From contig OX485808.1 of assembly GCA_950295325.1 (NCBI GenBank), positions 38,956,527-39,020,526 on the forward strand: 64,000 nucleotides of DNA, written 5' to 3'. The position numbers were made by a program, and so were the translations under genes. Position 1 is the stretch's first letter. The number at the start of each line of letters is the position of its first letter. Shown here piece after piece: positions 35,700 to 47,876 of the stretch. Below the pieces are notes generated by a model. The model had not been told where the DNA came from, made no database searches, and saw nothing but the letters and a program-made list of their open reading frames with translations. Source of the stretch: Polytrichum commune. Lineage: Eukaryota; Streptophyta; Polytrichopsida; Polytrichales; Polytrichaceae.

Positions 35700-36720
35700 T
35701 TGGAAATTCACATACCAAGCCATCAAAACCAAACAAGACAAATACATCCCGCTTATTTCAGCAATAAAAGAACAAGATGGCTAAATAACCCACTCATAAT
35801 CAATATTGTTGGAGTTCGTGGATCCCTCCACACACAAAGCATAGAAATATCAAGAAACCTACACATGCCCCTTAAACTCATTAAAAAAACCCATGAAAAA
35901 CATCCACCACATTGTCATAAAATATCTAACCTACCTCCTACTAAACAAAGAAAATCTCGACAACCAACAAACACCAGTCCATCCGCCCACATAAGGGCTA
36001 ATGATAGAACTAATGCATTATCTAAAATGAGCCTACCTACTGAAAGGATAGGCAGTAACCCCTACATTTGAGACAAAGGGACTCTTGAACATAGTAAGGC
36101 CAATGGGCTCAATCTCACGTCAGTTCAATTGATATTTGTTTTATTTTGTTTTGTTTTATACTCCAAAAATCATTGGTCTAGTCGTGAAACATGTAAGGAT
36201 TTCGTGGTGAAAAATCTTACAACCATACATTAAGGAACAATTAGGGCATTTGAAGTTGGACAAGGACATCAAACTAATTTGGTTGATAGATTGCTAGAGT
36301 GTGCACAAGCCAAAGGATTTTGAGTATTGGATGAAGACAAATCACCATGCAACCCTTGTCATTTTTGTGGTAGCAAATTGTACTAATATCTACCAACCAA
36401 CTTAACTTGTCTTACAAAAACCATTTAAACATGGATTCAAGCAACCATGTGATTCTTACACATTAGGTGACATCATGAAACAACTCCAACACACAATTAC
36501 AAATGACGTGAAATTTGATACCAAAATAAAAGCATTGAAGCCTCATCTATGAGGCTAGCTATTCAAAGCAAGTGAACATTTGCAAGGCAAAGAATGGTGA
36601 AGGCGATTGAAAAAAGGTGGAATGTTTGTGGTCTGCTAAAAAAATTCCAACCACCAATAATCTTAATGGTGGCTATGGACATGAATATGAAGACATCATA
36701 TTTGAAGAGGAGAAAGAAGT
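35700..36720 (+). pseudogene. Debris of a DDE transposase
   Basis: Across 36330-36680, plus-strand codons in shifting frames give 'HATLVIFVVANCTNIYQPT', then 'LQKPFKHGFKQPCDSYTLGD', then 'FDTKIKALKPHL'. The order 'F.PANCT.IYQP.D..LQ.PFKH.F' followed by a Lys-rich helix is typical of the C-terminal half of pogo-like (DDE_1) transposases. Stops and frame changes interrupt it. The 123-codon frame at 35700-36071 is basic and Pro/His-rich with no motif I recognise. Whether it belongs to the same relic is unclear. Confidence 0.45.
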
Positions 36721-37544
36721 AAACTAGGAGCTAGAGAACAAAAAAAAAGATGAAAATGTAGACACAAATCAAACTTTGGAAATGGTAGTACAAGATTCAT
36801 TGATAAGAGTGGCTAAGATTGCAACATCAATTAGGGCAACGAGTGTCTCCACTCTTAAAACATGGCTTGCAAAAGGTATGTTCTTGTGCAAACAAACCCA
36901 CAAACTTTCATGAGACTATGTTTTAGATTCGTAGTGCCCGTTTTGGGATTGCATATAGACTTAGACCAACTCAAAACTGAAGCAACACCATATATTACGC
37001 TGGTGGCAACATTAGAGTCCTCTTTCTTTCTTTCTTTCTTTTTGCTTTAGATTCATTACATACATGACACAATGTGCAAAAAAAAAATGTAATGCAAAAA
37101 TGCATGAAGTAATACTTACCTATGTGTGATTCCAAATGTACACCCATTGTTGCAGTTTCCAACCAACCCACGGAATCCTCAAAGCACATCACAACTCAAA
37201 AGAGAATAGGTTGCCCTTTGTAAGCAAACTGAGCATTATACTAGGATCTAACTTAACATGCATGTGGCTTTGGTGGGCCTCATGCCAAGCTAAGAGTTGC
37301 CAACATAATTCGATAGATGCTAGAATAAAGACATTATTATTTGTGCTGATTTTAAATATGCATGCTTCAAAATAGAATGGACTGGGCTAATTTATGTAAT
37401 TATAGCACATGCAAGCTAAGTTTTTGTGATTTGGGCATTATTATAATATTTTTGTTTTTGTATGCAAACTAAGATCAATAATGTCCTAGCTATCCAGCCA
37501 CCCTTTTGTTTATTTATTTTATACCCAAGCTGCTAGAAAACTAC

Positions 37545-38685
37545 CAATAGTACACATCATGGCTCTTTTGTACACTTGAAATGAACACAATGGTCATTTG
37601 TGTTGTCCAAACCACGCTCATTTTGGATTGCCATTGAGTCATTTTGTTATTTGGGCCACCACTAAATTTGTGTTGTTAATCTTGTAGATTATAATCAAAT
37701 TCTTATAGGCCATGGTGTTGTCTTGCTATTTTGTTGGCCATGCGTAAGGTCGTGAAGTTTTTGTTATATTTTTTGGCTACTTATAAGTCATGATTATATT
37801 CAAGTTTATCCATAATATATAGATTCCATGCATACTTTTGAATGTACAATATAAAGAGACATGTGTTCTCACTTTGTTTAATTTAAATATCTTCTTATAG
37901 TTGTATATGTCCCCTCCTCCAATTGTTATATTTTTGGCTACTCATTGAAGCTTACACACTAGATTCCATGTTCATTATTAAATGTCTATAAATGAATGTT
38001 CTATCTTTGTCTCATTTTAGAGATCTTGTAGATTTAGTCTAGATTTAGATGTGAGTCACCTTGCTAAGTAATTACCAATGTGAGAGGAAGAGAGGAACTT
38101 ACCGCCTACAAGTGTCTTTCATTCATCCAACAAAGAAGCCCTGAAATAGTAAACAAACCACACTTTATTATTTTTAGTCATTTTGATGTGATGTACAATG
38201 AGTTGGTGGCTAGGATCTTGGAATGAGTTGTAAGGTCCAAAGTCCGAATCCTTGGCCCAACACCCCTTCGCTTCATCTTGTAGGTTGGAAGGGCCTACCT
38301 ATGTGTTTAGACCTGGTTAATTGAACATATTTATTTTTTGAAATTTATCTCTAAAATTTATTGTAAACCAAAAATCACCATGTCAAAAAATTAATTTGGT
38401 AAGTATTAATAACAAGATTAACATTTGCATACAAGAATAAATTTGTGTCATGAACCATCATGATTAATTGGACATGAAATTTGAGGTGGACCTAGGCAAT
38501 CTGACAAGGCCAACAATAGGATGAGGTTTGTGTCAAACGGGGTCATGACCCTAGAACACGACCTGAAAAATGTTCTTTTGGACCAGCTGGGAACCATGGA
38601 CCGAGTTTTAAACACTAATTAAATTTTTATTTTTTATTTTTTTTATTTTTTTTCGCACTCAAAAGAGCCATGATCAGTACTAGTG
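37545..38685. mobile_element. Non-autonomous CACTA-type transposon, copy 2 (inverted)
   Basis: Inverted relative to 1105-2606 and shorter (1141 bp). The right end in complement reads CACTAGTACTGATCATGGC. The left end has decayed to CAATAGTACACATCATGGC. Interior blocks such as 'ttatatttttggctactca', 'tagattccatgttcattatt' and 'ggccaacaataggatgagg' match copy 1 in complement. The 3-bp flanks differ (TAC and CAT), so the target duplication has been lost or the left end is not original. Confidence 0.75.
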
Positions 38686-38689
38686 CATG

Positions 38690-39104
38690 GTACATGCGAC
38701 AACTTACGCAAGCATACATTCTACATCAAACATAGTAGAGGTGTCTATTCTCAATTAGTACCCCATCGACAATCCATAGGTGAGAACTAAATTTCAAATA
38801 AGGCCAGAACCAATAATGTCATGACACATGTTTTTTTTTGTTTTTTGCTAAAGTGATGAGAAATGAGCAGTTAAAATGAGCAATTATCACAAACTCTATA
38901 CATTGATAATATGTTTGGGCCAAATTTTGGCTTAAAAAATCCATAATATAATTTCAATTTAAGGAATAAAATTACCGAAAAAATTACAATCCTCCTAATG
39001 TCTATCTTCCTACATGGGAAAAAATTACATGGCCTTATACTTCTCCAGATCTAGCGTAGAATCTACTCTACTAGAACTGAAAGTCATGCCTTGTTATGCT
39101 ACTA
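38690..39104. other. Spacer, nothing recognised
   Basis: AT-rich sequence between the inverted CACTA copy and the 175-bp MITE. No frame, terminal repeat or RNA gene was seen. Confidence 0.4.
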
Positions 39105-39279
39105 CAGTAAACTCTCTCTAAACTAATATCCTTGGGACCGGCTGGAAGATATTAGTTAATGGAGGATATTAGTTTACACAAATTATATGGGGGATAACAA
39201 ATTATACGGGGCATGTGCCCGCATATTAGTTTAAAGAGAATATTAGTTTACACAGTATTAGTTTAGAGAGAGATTACTG
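39105..39279. mobile_element. 175-bp MITE, pogo/Tigger type, with TA target duplication
   Basis: The left end CAGTAAACTCTCTCTAAACT and the right end in complement CAGTAATCTCTCTCTAAACT differ at one position in the first 20. The flanking dinucleotide is TA on both sides (39103-39104 and 39280-39281). CAGT ends with a TA duplication are typical of Tc1/mariner-pogo elements. The interior is built of 'atattagttta' words. It has no coding capacity. The well-kept ends suggest a fairly recent insertion. Confidence 0.88.
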
Positions 39280-39894
39280 TATGGAGTTTCTAGAGTAACA
39301 TAAGAAAATACTATATATTCTCGAGGCGGTTTGCTATCAATCACTATAATAGATTTGGCATGCCTGGTAGTAATAGTGACATAAACGGTTTCGATCAATC
39401 CTTGTAAATTAGGGTCCGAGATGCAGAAGGGGATGTTAGTGACCTGAGGTTCTGGGTAAACCACAAATTTAACCCTTATTACAACCTTTTGCCAATGGAT
39501 TCATTCCAAGTGGACGTGTTTTTTATGAGATTTTACGATTTACATGACATGGTAAACTCCAATTCTGCTCAGGCTCAAGAATTGACAAGGTTGGCTTAGA
39601 TGTCGAAAGTTGTTACGGGGTTCCTATTTTTACCTTGTAATCAAAACGTCAACACTTATTGGGATTACACTTATAAGGTAGAAATACCTGAAGTGGTGAA
39701 TGACCACTAGTGGTACTCTAGACTAGGGGTATAACGATTCTTGTGCAGACCCAAAATGGCTAATTGAAAAAGTGGTGGTCCAAAAAGAATGCAACACTGC
39801 TAGATGGGATGCAATGATTCGGCGGATAGGTGTTGTTTCACACCACTTGCGATCACATCTGGGTGCCATTAAGTCAACCTTCTTGAGTGTCTTT

Positions 39895-40605
39895 GTATGC
39901 AAAGTAGAAGATTTCGATGCTTAGATTAGGGAGACTCTATTGTACAAGTAGGGGGTTCGACGTACTTGCCTCTTTGAGAAAATATAACTGATTATTTAAA
40001 AAGAATAAAAGTACGAAACAACTTGCATTCCTCATCATTTCCTCTTCTCCATCCCTTAAAACTATTGCACAAAATTTCAAGCCACTTGTTGTAGCCGAAT
40101 CAACTTATTTTCACCGCTTTAAATATTTCTACCTTAGAGGGAAGACTGTAGGGGGTGATCCAGACTTTCTTGACCCTTCCCCAACTTCTTATTCTTGATG
40201 CCTTTAGAAGTACTATTCCACAGTTTGGCAGCCAATGAGCATATCATAGTAGTAAGGAGTAATAGTGCTCCTAAAACATGATCGCCATTCTCAATCGCAC
40301 ATGAATTCTTTCCTTTTCTTCATCGGGCACTCCCCCCATCTCTTTGCCATCACAACAACAACAACAAAAATGATACTTGTTCACCTTAAGGTGGAAAAGA
40401 CAGCCAAAAAGAGTGGTTTAAAATTTGTGCAATACTTTTCAATGACGGAGTAGAGGGAATGATGAGGAATGCAAGTTGTTTCACAAATTTTGATTCCTTG
40501 TAAATAATAAGTTGCGTTTTCTCAAAGAGGCAATAGGTCAAACTCCCTACCTGTACAATAGAGTCTCTCCTTCATTTGAGCATCAAAATATCCTACTCTA
40601 CATAC
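39895..40605. repeat. Foldback element with ~180-bp arms
   Basis: Left arm 39895-40085 ('gactctattgtacaagtag', 'tgcctctttgagaaaa', 'acaacttgcattcctcatca', 'tattgcacaaaattt') and right arm ~40425-40605 are reverse complements in the same order. The spacer is about 340 bp. No transposase is present and the superfamily is undetermined. Confidence 0.75.
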
Positions 40606-42560
40606 GAATGCAAATGAAACATGTAAAGTCAATGGCACCCGACAAATGACATTTGATGACAAATAGTCAATGACACCCAACAAAAAGTCAATGACATCCA
40701 ACACCTTACAGACCTGATCCTCGACACAAGAAAACTAGATAATAAACAAGCACTTGTCTCCCTCCCGCCTTAAAACACAATCACGGTCCCTAACTTTAGA
40801 TTAAACTACGTTGAGCACAATATCATAGAGCCCACCTACTGACAGATAGGCAAAACACCTTGTCTTGTATAATGAACAACCATGAAAACTATACACTCAC
40901 TTTGAGCGTTTGACTTGTTTGAGGATGAACCAAACAACCCCATGCCAACAGACAAACTATAATTATTTATTTATTATTAATTTTCCTCAAAGTAGTAAAC
41001 ATTTTGTTCAGTTTTTTTTTACTTCCAACCTATTCAAATAATGGACAAAGATGCCCTTAGCTTGGACTTCGGTTCCACACTTGACGCGACTATGTAACGA
41101 CTTGATCTAGGAACTGGTATGTTGTCTTCAAAACTATACAATAAATCGCATCGAGCATTACATGTTTGAGAAATCTCTCACTAGATTCAAGAAATTTCAA
41201 ACCATCATTGATGAACTTCATGGTAAATATGTACTAGCATTGATGAATAAATATCTAATGTTTGATCATTTCACAAGCGGGGCAAAATTTGAGAAATCTC
41301 GGTCAGAACTTAAGCTCTTCATATAAATCATGCAGCTTTAGCTGAAGTTTTTAAAAGCATTATAGACTCGTCAAATTCACCAGTCTTATAATTATTGGAT
41401 ATTATCAAGATAAACTCTTTAAAATGAAGTGAAATAACTACATTGTTTTGAAACGATGTACACATATGTAAAGTATTGTACAAGCCTTGGAACAACGTCT
41501 AGAATTGATGGAGGAAAACTCAACATATTGATGAATAGACATTTGGACTAGAGGCAATGTATGCCATCAATACACTTACTTATAATTTATAGTTTTGTGT
41601 CCTTACCTTTTAGTCTTCTCAGACAAAATCGAATATTCCAAACCCCTCTTATTCGTTTAAGCTAGAAAATGAGATCGCCTTACTACGAGATCATTTAAGG
41701 CACCAAGAAAAATGAAACATTTTGAGTATCTAGACTTAAAGAAAATGGCCAAAAACTTATACTTCATGGCCAAACAATACAACATTTCTAGGAGGTAATG
41801 GAGAGTAAAACCAACATCTCCCTCCAAAATTGATGATTTTTTTGATAAACAAGTTGCACAAGAGCATTCACAACCCACTCCCAAGGGTTTTTACAAAATC
41901 TTTTGGGGCCACCATATGTTAATGAGACTTGAAGGGTAGGAAAGTCTAACACTCAAAGGACATGGGTGTCAATATACGGCCATATACACAAATTATACGG
42001 GCTTCACCAAGTTCAAAAATCACATTTTATATATGTATGTGTTTGAAACCTTATTATATAGATTGTCTTATGTCAAGGAGAAACTAAACATATACTCATA
42101 CTAGATAATGTTGATAAATATACAACATATGTATTTGCATTTAAGGGTGCCCCGGCTGCATAGTTGAACTTAAATTTTGAATTACATCAAAGTGTTTACT
42201 TATTCAAATCATGCATTTGAAGGATAAGTTGATTTTAAATAAGGTCACTTTTGACATGATTAGCCAAGAATGAAGTTTGTAGCTCAAATATGTAATTTTC
42301 TACTTGGAGAGGCCTAGTTTGGACCTCTTAGTTGCTTAGGGGTCAACCCAACTTCACTTTATGCAATTATACCTATATGATTAGATGTGAAGGAATCTTG
42401 AAAATTGAGTAACTTGAGTAGTCTTGAAAAGACTCCTTGGCCAAACATTGAAGATGGTGTTGGAAAAATAATCCCTCTTACCCGATTACAAATTGTGAAT
42501 AATTCCTTAATTTGTGGGAGGAGAGTTTTTCTTGCTAGCTTTGTTGCCTCCACTAGGTAC
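40606..42560. other. AT-rich spacer, nothing recognised
   Basis: Near 40620-40700 the phrase 'tcaatgacacccaac' is repeated with small changes, a short imperfect tandem. The rest shows no coherent frame, terminal repeat or RNA gene. The 75-codon minus frame at 41657-41884 has no recognised features. Confidence 0.4.
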
Positions 42561-42563
42561 ACT

Positions 42564-42920
42564 TAATTGTCCCATTAGTGTGGGTTAAGTTATGTGTGGC
42601 TATAGCTTTTTATTGGCATTATCATTTTTTTACCATCTGAATTATATCATATTATTCTTCGGTGTGCATACCAACTACCCTAAACATGATATTTAGTGTC
42701 ATGTGGTATTTTATGTCACAGTGGTAACTTTTCAGATGTCACTCCTTATGAATGAGTGAACAAATACTGTCATGGATGATGGATGAGTTCATCCATTGGC
42801 CAAAACCCTACCTTCTCTTGTCAACAACTTGTGATGAAATATTGGCATGGATGATTGAAAATTGGATGAAAGATAAACCTAAATGAATTTTCCACCCACA
42901 CTAATTAGACAAAACAATGT
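42564..42920. repeat. MITE with 'cccattagtgtggg' ends
   Basis: The left end GTCCCATTAGTGTGGGTTAA pairs with the right end CCCACACTAATTAGAC. Right-end and interior blocks ('attagacaaaacaatgtag', 'tcggtgtgcatacc') are shared with the kinase-intron element at 25886-26099. It is followed at about 42915-43110 by another single arm of the 'accggttgag' foldback family, and at 43130-43330 by an ACACTAATT-family MITE end (ACACACTAACTGGGATAATC). Confidence 0.55.
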
Positions 42921-43353
42921 AGTTACAAATGAACCAGATGAGTTTGAAAAATGACGGGTTAAGGTTGAAGACCTCAGAAAAAACTACCGACCATTCAAGA
43001 GGGATCTATGGAATACCCCCCAAATTAGTGAAGCGAAACCGAAAGGTCACAACATGGAACCGGTTGGACTTGGAAACACTAAGAGCGTGACCAATGGTGC
43101 CCAAAAGCCTCCCGGACCCTGGCCAGTTCCGCCTTCGACTGTTATGGAATGCAATAACATCTCCTTCGGGAGTTCAATTTTTACTACCGAAAGTTTTGTA
43201 GGTTGATCGAACATTATAGAGCATTAACGGTTGTGCTTGGTAACATATTACACTCTCGTTAAATAAATTATAGGATTGCAAAATTTTTGAGTAGCAACAC
43301 ACACTAACTGGGATAATCAGTGTACTTTCCATGTGACTCATGACTCATGAGGG

Positions 43354-43950
43354 TTTTTTCATCTTAGAATTGAATATGAGAGGGCTAATGGACAGTTGTG
43401 TAGTAAATATGGCAAGTGAGTGAAGGAGGGGTTGGGTTGGGGGCATCACCTAGTGATTGTCGATTGTTAGATGTAGTCGCATCATGTTGTCCACATTGGT
43501 CTGGACAGTGAAACTTTGGTGATGGACAATGACTCGTGAGGACTTTAGGGACTAACCCGCGTTTTTTCATATTAGAAATGAAAATTGAGAGGGCAATTGG
43601 AGAGTTATGTAGTAAATACAGCAAGTGAGTGAAGGAAGGGTTGGGTTGGGAGCATCACCTAGTGACTGTCAATTGTTAGATGTAGTCGCATCATGTTGTC
43701 CACATTGGTCTGGACAGTGAAACTTTGGTGATGGACAATGACTCATGAGGACTTTAGGGACTAACCCTCATTTTTTCATCTTAGAAATGAAAATTGAGAG
43801 GGCAATTGGAGAGTTATGTAGTAAATACAACAAGTGAGTGAAGGAAGGGTTGGGTTGGGAGCATCACCTAGTGACTGTCAATTGTTAGATGTAGTCGCAT
43901 CATGTTGTCCACATTGGTCTGGACAGTGAAACTTTGGTGACGGACAATGA
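43354..43950 (+). repeat. Tandem triplication, 208-209 bp period
   Basis: Three direct copies begin with TTTTTTCAT at 43354, 43562 and 43771. The last is cut off at about 43950. Copies 2 and 3 are almost identical, and copy 1 is more diverged. Each contains 'gaaggggttgggttggg'-like, 'tgtagtcgcatcatgttgtc' and 'ggacagtgaaactttggtga' blocks. It codes for nothing. Confidence 0.88.
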
Positions 43951-44216
43951 ATGTGTGTGCGCAAAGTGGCACCAGGGTCCCTCCCTTTTCTCCTTCCTCC
44001 TCGTTTTTTGATAACACATTCTTTTTCATGACAAACGATTTAAGCTGGATTGGTGCTATCAACCTTTATTGTGCCAAATCACTTGCAATGTCAGAATCCA
44101 ATCAAAACCTTAGAGTACCTTGTGGTGGCAAGATGGTGGCCTACATGAAACTCCCGTATAAGTTCTTTGGTTCCCCAATGGCTTTAAGGTAACATGCCTA
44201 ATTTGGTTGCTTATCT

Positions 44217-45014
44217 TAAGTGGTCCATTCACGATTGGGTTACTACTTTTGGGACAAAGGAATTAAGGACTATGTCGCATTGGATCTCAATGTTTAATAT
44301 GATTTTGTATTATTGAATTAATAAATTTTAAATAGATAAGTAGATAGGTCATAGGGTTTATCAAGAAAGACATTATTTATTATTAAATAATAACTAATAA
44401 TACATAAATCCTTTATGAAATGAGTAGATAGGTTATAGGACTTGTTTGGGCCACATCACTGGCTATTTCATTATTGAAGTGTACATCGAAGGTACAGTAT
44501 TTTATGTTTTGCATCCTAGTACCTTGGTGTAAGTGTCATGTGTCCATACATATGTTTTATTATGTCCAATTCTAATTCTAAACGTTCCTTTTTCATGCAG
44601 CCATGTTATAGTGTACTGTTGGCCATGTTTGGTGTCATATGTAAAGCTATACAATTGGTATGCAATATAATTTTACTTCTATTGGGATGCAGTTAAACGA
44701 TAAGTGTGAGGAAAAAAATTGGGATCATTTCAATAAATTTTTGTTGTCCTTTTCATTCCTTAATCCTAAGGTCAACAATTTTGACATCAACCATAGATGT
44801 CCGTTAAGGAATCAAATTGTTAACTTAGATAACTATATTCCTTGTAAATTAACTTTGTTGGTGTACTCATTATGGAATATTAAATGTAGGTATGATCCAA
44901 AATATGCCCCACAACACAAACCTAAGCACACCAACTATGTAACTTTAGTTATCTACTTTAGTCCTTGAACCATTAGACTCTCATTCTTGGTACCCCAATC
45001 GTGAATGGCCCCAA
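44217..45014. mobile_element. DNA element with 'ccattcacgattggg' inverted ends
   Basis: The left end TTAAGTGGTCCATTCACGAT and the right end, in complement, CTTGGGGCCATTCACGATTG form terminal inverted repeats about 800 bp apart. No transposase is evident; the interior frame at 44660-44968 has no recognised motif. No clean target duplication was seen, so the superfamily is open. Confidence 0.6.
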
Positions 45015-47012
45015 GTGAACACCATGTACATTAGAGTGGTATGGGGTAGGTGTGGATCTAAGAAGGGACACCAAAAACACATTTATATATGATTAAAAGA
45101 AAATGAACTATAGGGCGCAAGCATGGTCAAGTACACAACTCCATTACCCTACATAAGTTTAAATGAAAGTAATTCCAAACTATATACTAATTTTGAATTT
45201 GTGATGGAAAGAATCATAAACATTTGAAAACATATTGATCTACAAAGCCAAGCAATTTATGTAGACAAGTGTTTTTTCAAAAAAATTGTACATGTTTTTG
45301 AAGACAGTGCAAGTAGTGTGCAAGTAGGTATATTGAACACTTAATTTTTTGGAATTTTTTCAAAATATTAAAAAAATTAAATTGATGTTTTTCTACAAAT
45401 TTTGTAACAATGCCCTCAAATCTATAATGAATTAGAGGAAAATGGAAAATTTTAAAAATCAAAATATTAAGGGTCATGAAATCTACATCCAAAACCATAT
45501 TTGGCCATCACTTGTTGAGCAATATTTTTAATGATATGTTCAAAATATCTCATGTTGATAATATATATTTGAGTACATAACACAACAATAGAGGGCACCA
45601 TAAAAACAATTCCAATTTAAACAAGACTCTACTACTACTCTTAGGCATTTCGCCAAAAATATTCATGGTTTTAATATACTAGAGCATTTTTTATGTGTAA
45701 TTGATTCTGCTTGCTCAAAATTGGTAACCATTCTAGGTTCAAAAGTCAACATCATCGGGGGACATGTCTGGTTATTTTATGATCTTGTCACTTTTGACTT
45801 TGAAAAATCATATTAGTACATGAAAGCTCCAAAAATCCCACATATTGGTCCCAAAATCTCATATTACATTCACATATCAATCAATATCATACCTTCATAA
45901 CTCTAAAATCCAAGTTGAGAGTCATGATAAACATTAAAAATTAACCATAGTTGTAAAACATACCTTAGAATTAGACTGCACCATTTATGGTATTTGGTGT
46001 CATGTACACTATTTGCGACGGGCCTAAACTTAATGCCTAGAGGTTTCAAGTGTCACGTTTGCTAATTGCCAATATTATACCACTTGTCGACAACAGTAAC
46101 CTTTCCAAAAGAAAAAGTATTTATATTCAAACATTTAGTGCAATGTTGATTTTTGACAAAGTAGCTTGCCTTTCATGTGATGGCCAATTTTTACATCCCC
46201 CGTTTTCTAACAAGTTGATCAAAATTCAACAGATCTTTTGACACTTACTTTGCAAAAATTGGAATAATGCACTTGTGAGTTGAGTGCTTTCGAAAAATTG
46301 ACACTAGAATCTATCTATGCTTCAAATACAAAGAGTTACTGATAAATCAACAATGATTGGATAATTGACCCCCTTGTTGTTGAATAGCAAGCAAAGATGT
46401 GTGAAATGCAAGCTCACTAAGTTGTAACCTCCAAAAACGGTTGCAAAGGTGGATGCATGAAGCTCCAAGCATACTACATTGACAATATTTGGTGATAAGA
46501 TGTTGACAGGTATTACAAAATTTCACATGTCATGTGACATGCATATAAGGAGTTATATGTCAAGTGACAGGTTGACGGGCATGAACACGATATTAAACGT
46601 TATGGGACTTTAGGGTAATTTTGGGACTTTTGTGATGTAAGTCGGGAACTCATTGAGAACCCATTGGGAGCTTATTGGGAACTCACAGGGAACATGCTGG
46701 GCAGAACACATGCGACACAAATACTGTTTGATTCCAATGGTTGTTTGCATTAGCCATTTGGGTATCCAATGACATGCAGCCACTGGGGACCTTAGTGATG
46801 GGTCCCCACTAAGTGCCATAATGGTGAGACTCATAATCATAAATAAATTGTCATACAATATGGGAATTGCACCCACAAATGTCCTTCAATGAAACACTGG
46901 ATCTATGTTGGGAGATATGTAAATTTTTCATGTTGTGCTAAGTATAAAATCTTGCAAATTGGCTGATCTGGAAGTACTCTACATTTGTACATTGGCATTC
47001 GTAAACTATGAA
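45015..47012. other. AT-rich spacer, nothing recognised
   Basis: No coherent gene or element boundaries were seen. Around 46640-46700 the phrase 'attgggaact' / 'cattgggagc' is reiterated. This resembles the word that builds the tandem repeat at 47985-48260, so the two may share an origin. Confidence 0.35.
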
Positions 47013-47876
47013 TTACTGATTGGCCAAGGACTCAAAGATGTTCTCCAAATGAGGCTTGATTTCTAAAGATTGTTCCCACGTAACTTTCTCCATGAACACC
47101 AAGTCTGGGATCATGCTCTCGATATATGCCAATTGTTGAGAGTCAAACCCAATATTTTGTGCCGCAAGCACCACCATCTCAAGGTTGTATATGCGATCGC
47201 TGAGCAACAGACACTCCGTATATCTCTCTAGAGCAGTGGTCATGGTCGTTTGTAGTCTCATAAACTTACCCGTAACTTCATCAATCTCCGCAACTAAGTA
47301 GTTAAACTCTTCATGAATTGTACGCTCTCCCATTGGGAGCTCCATCATGCCTCTTTCCTCATCACGACGTTGTGCCAAATGACATGATTCCAACATCGTT
47401 GTGATTGGGAGGTTCTCCTCCCTATTGTCATAGACATGGTTCACCATTGCTTCTGAATGAGGATGGAGTAGGTCATCTAAATGAGGTAGGATTTCTTGAG
47501 TGGCTTCCCACATAGTGTTCTCTATCAAGTACAAATCTGGTACACGTTGTTGGAGGAACTCCACTTGTGGGATGGTGAGCCCTATATCAATAGTTGCATG
47601 CACCAATCTCCCAAGCATGTGTGCATCCATTCCAACCAAGCGGCATCCTTGATATCTATCTAGCGCAGTGGTCATATTCGTTTGTAGTTGCATGAACCGT
47701 TCCGTGCAGACATCAATTTCATTGGCTAAGTTGATAAACTCGTCGTCCATACTTCTCATTTCCATTGTAGGGTCTAACGGGCGATCCGGATCAACTGTTT
47801 GCAATCTCCGGATCCACTCCCCAAATCCAGTTGGCCGGGGAGCTGGGGAGGGGGCGGGACGCCCATCCACGACTTC
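47013..47876 (-). CDS. Terminal exon with an internal ~90-aa duplication
   Basis: A 288-codon open stretch that probably starts after an acceptor at 47877 (AAATCAG/GAAGTC). It contains two homologous modules. One has 'EFINLANEIDVCTERFMQLQ', 'TALDRY' and 'VPDLYLIENTMWEATQEI'; the other has 'EFNYLVAEIDEVTGKFMRLQ', 'TALERY' and 'IPDLVFMEKVTWEQSLEI'. The composition suggests helical, coiled-coil-like structure. I do not recognise the family. It is either the C-terminal exon of the FCP1-like gene or a separate small gene. Confidence 0.6.
   Translation of the reverse strand, partial: EVVDGRPAPSPAPRPTGFGEWIRRLQTVDPDRPLDPTMEMRSMDDEFINLANEIDVCTERFMQLQTNMTTALDRYQGCRLVGMDAHMLGRLVHATIDIGLTIPQVEFLQQRVPDLYLIENTMWEATQEILPHLDDLLHPHSEAMVNHVYDNREENLPITTMLESCHLAQRRDEERGMMELPMGERTIHEEFNYLVAEIDEVTGKFMRLQTTMTTALERYTECLLLSDRIYNLEMVVLAAQNIGFDSQQLAYIESMIPDLVFMEKVTWEQSLEIKPHLENIFESLANQ

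Noticed and set aside
37021-37050. CTTT tandem as part of a SINE tail
   Set aside because: No polymerase III boxes or flanking duplications were seen; treated as a plain microsatellite.
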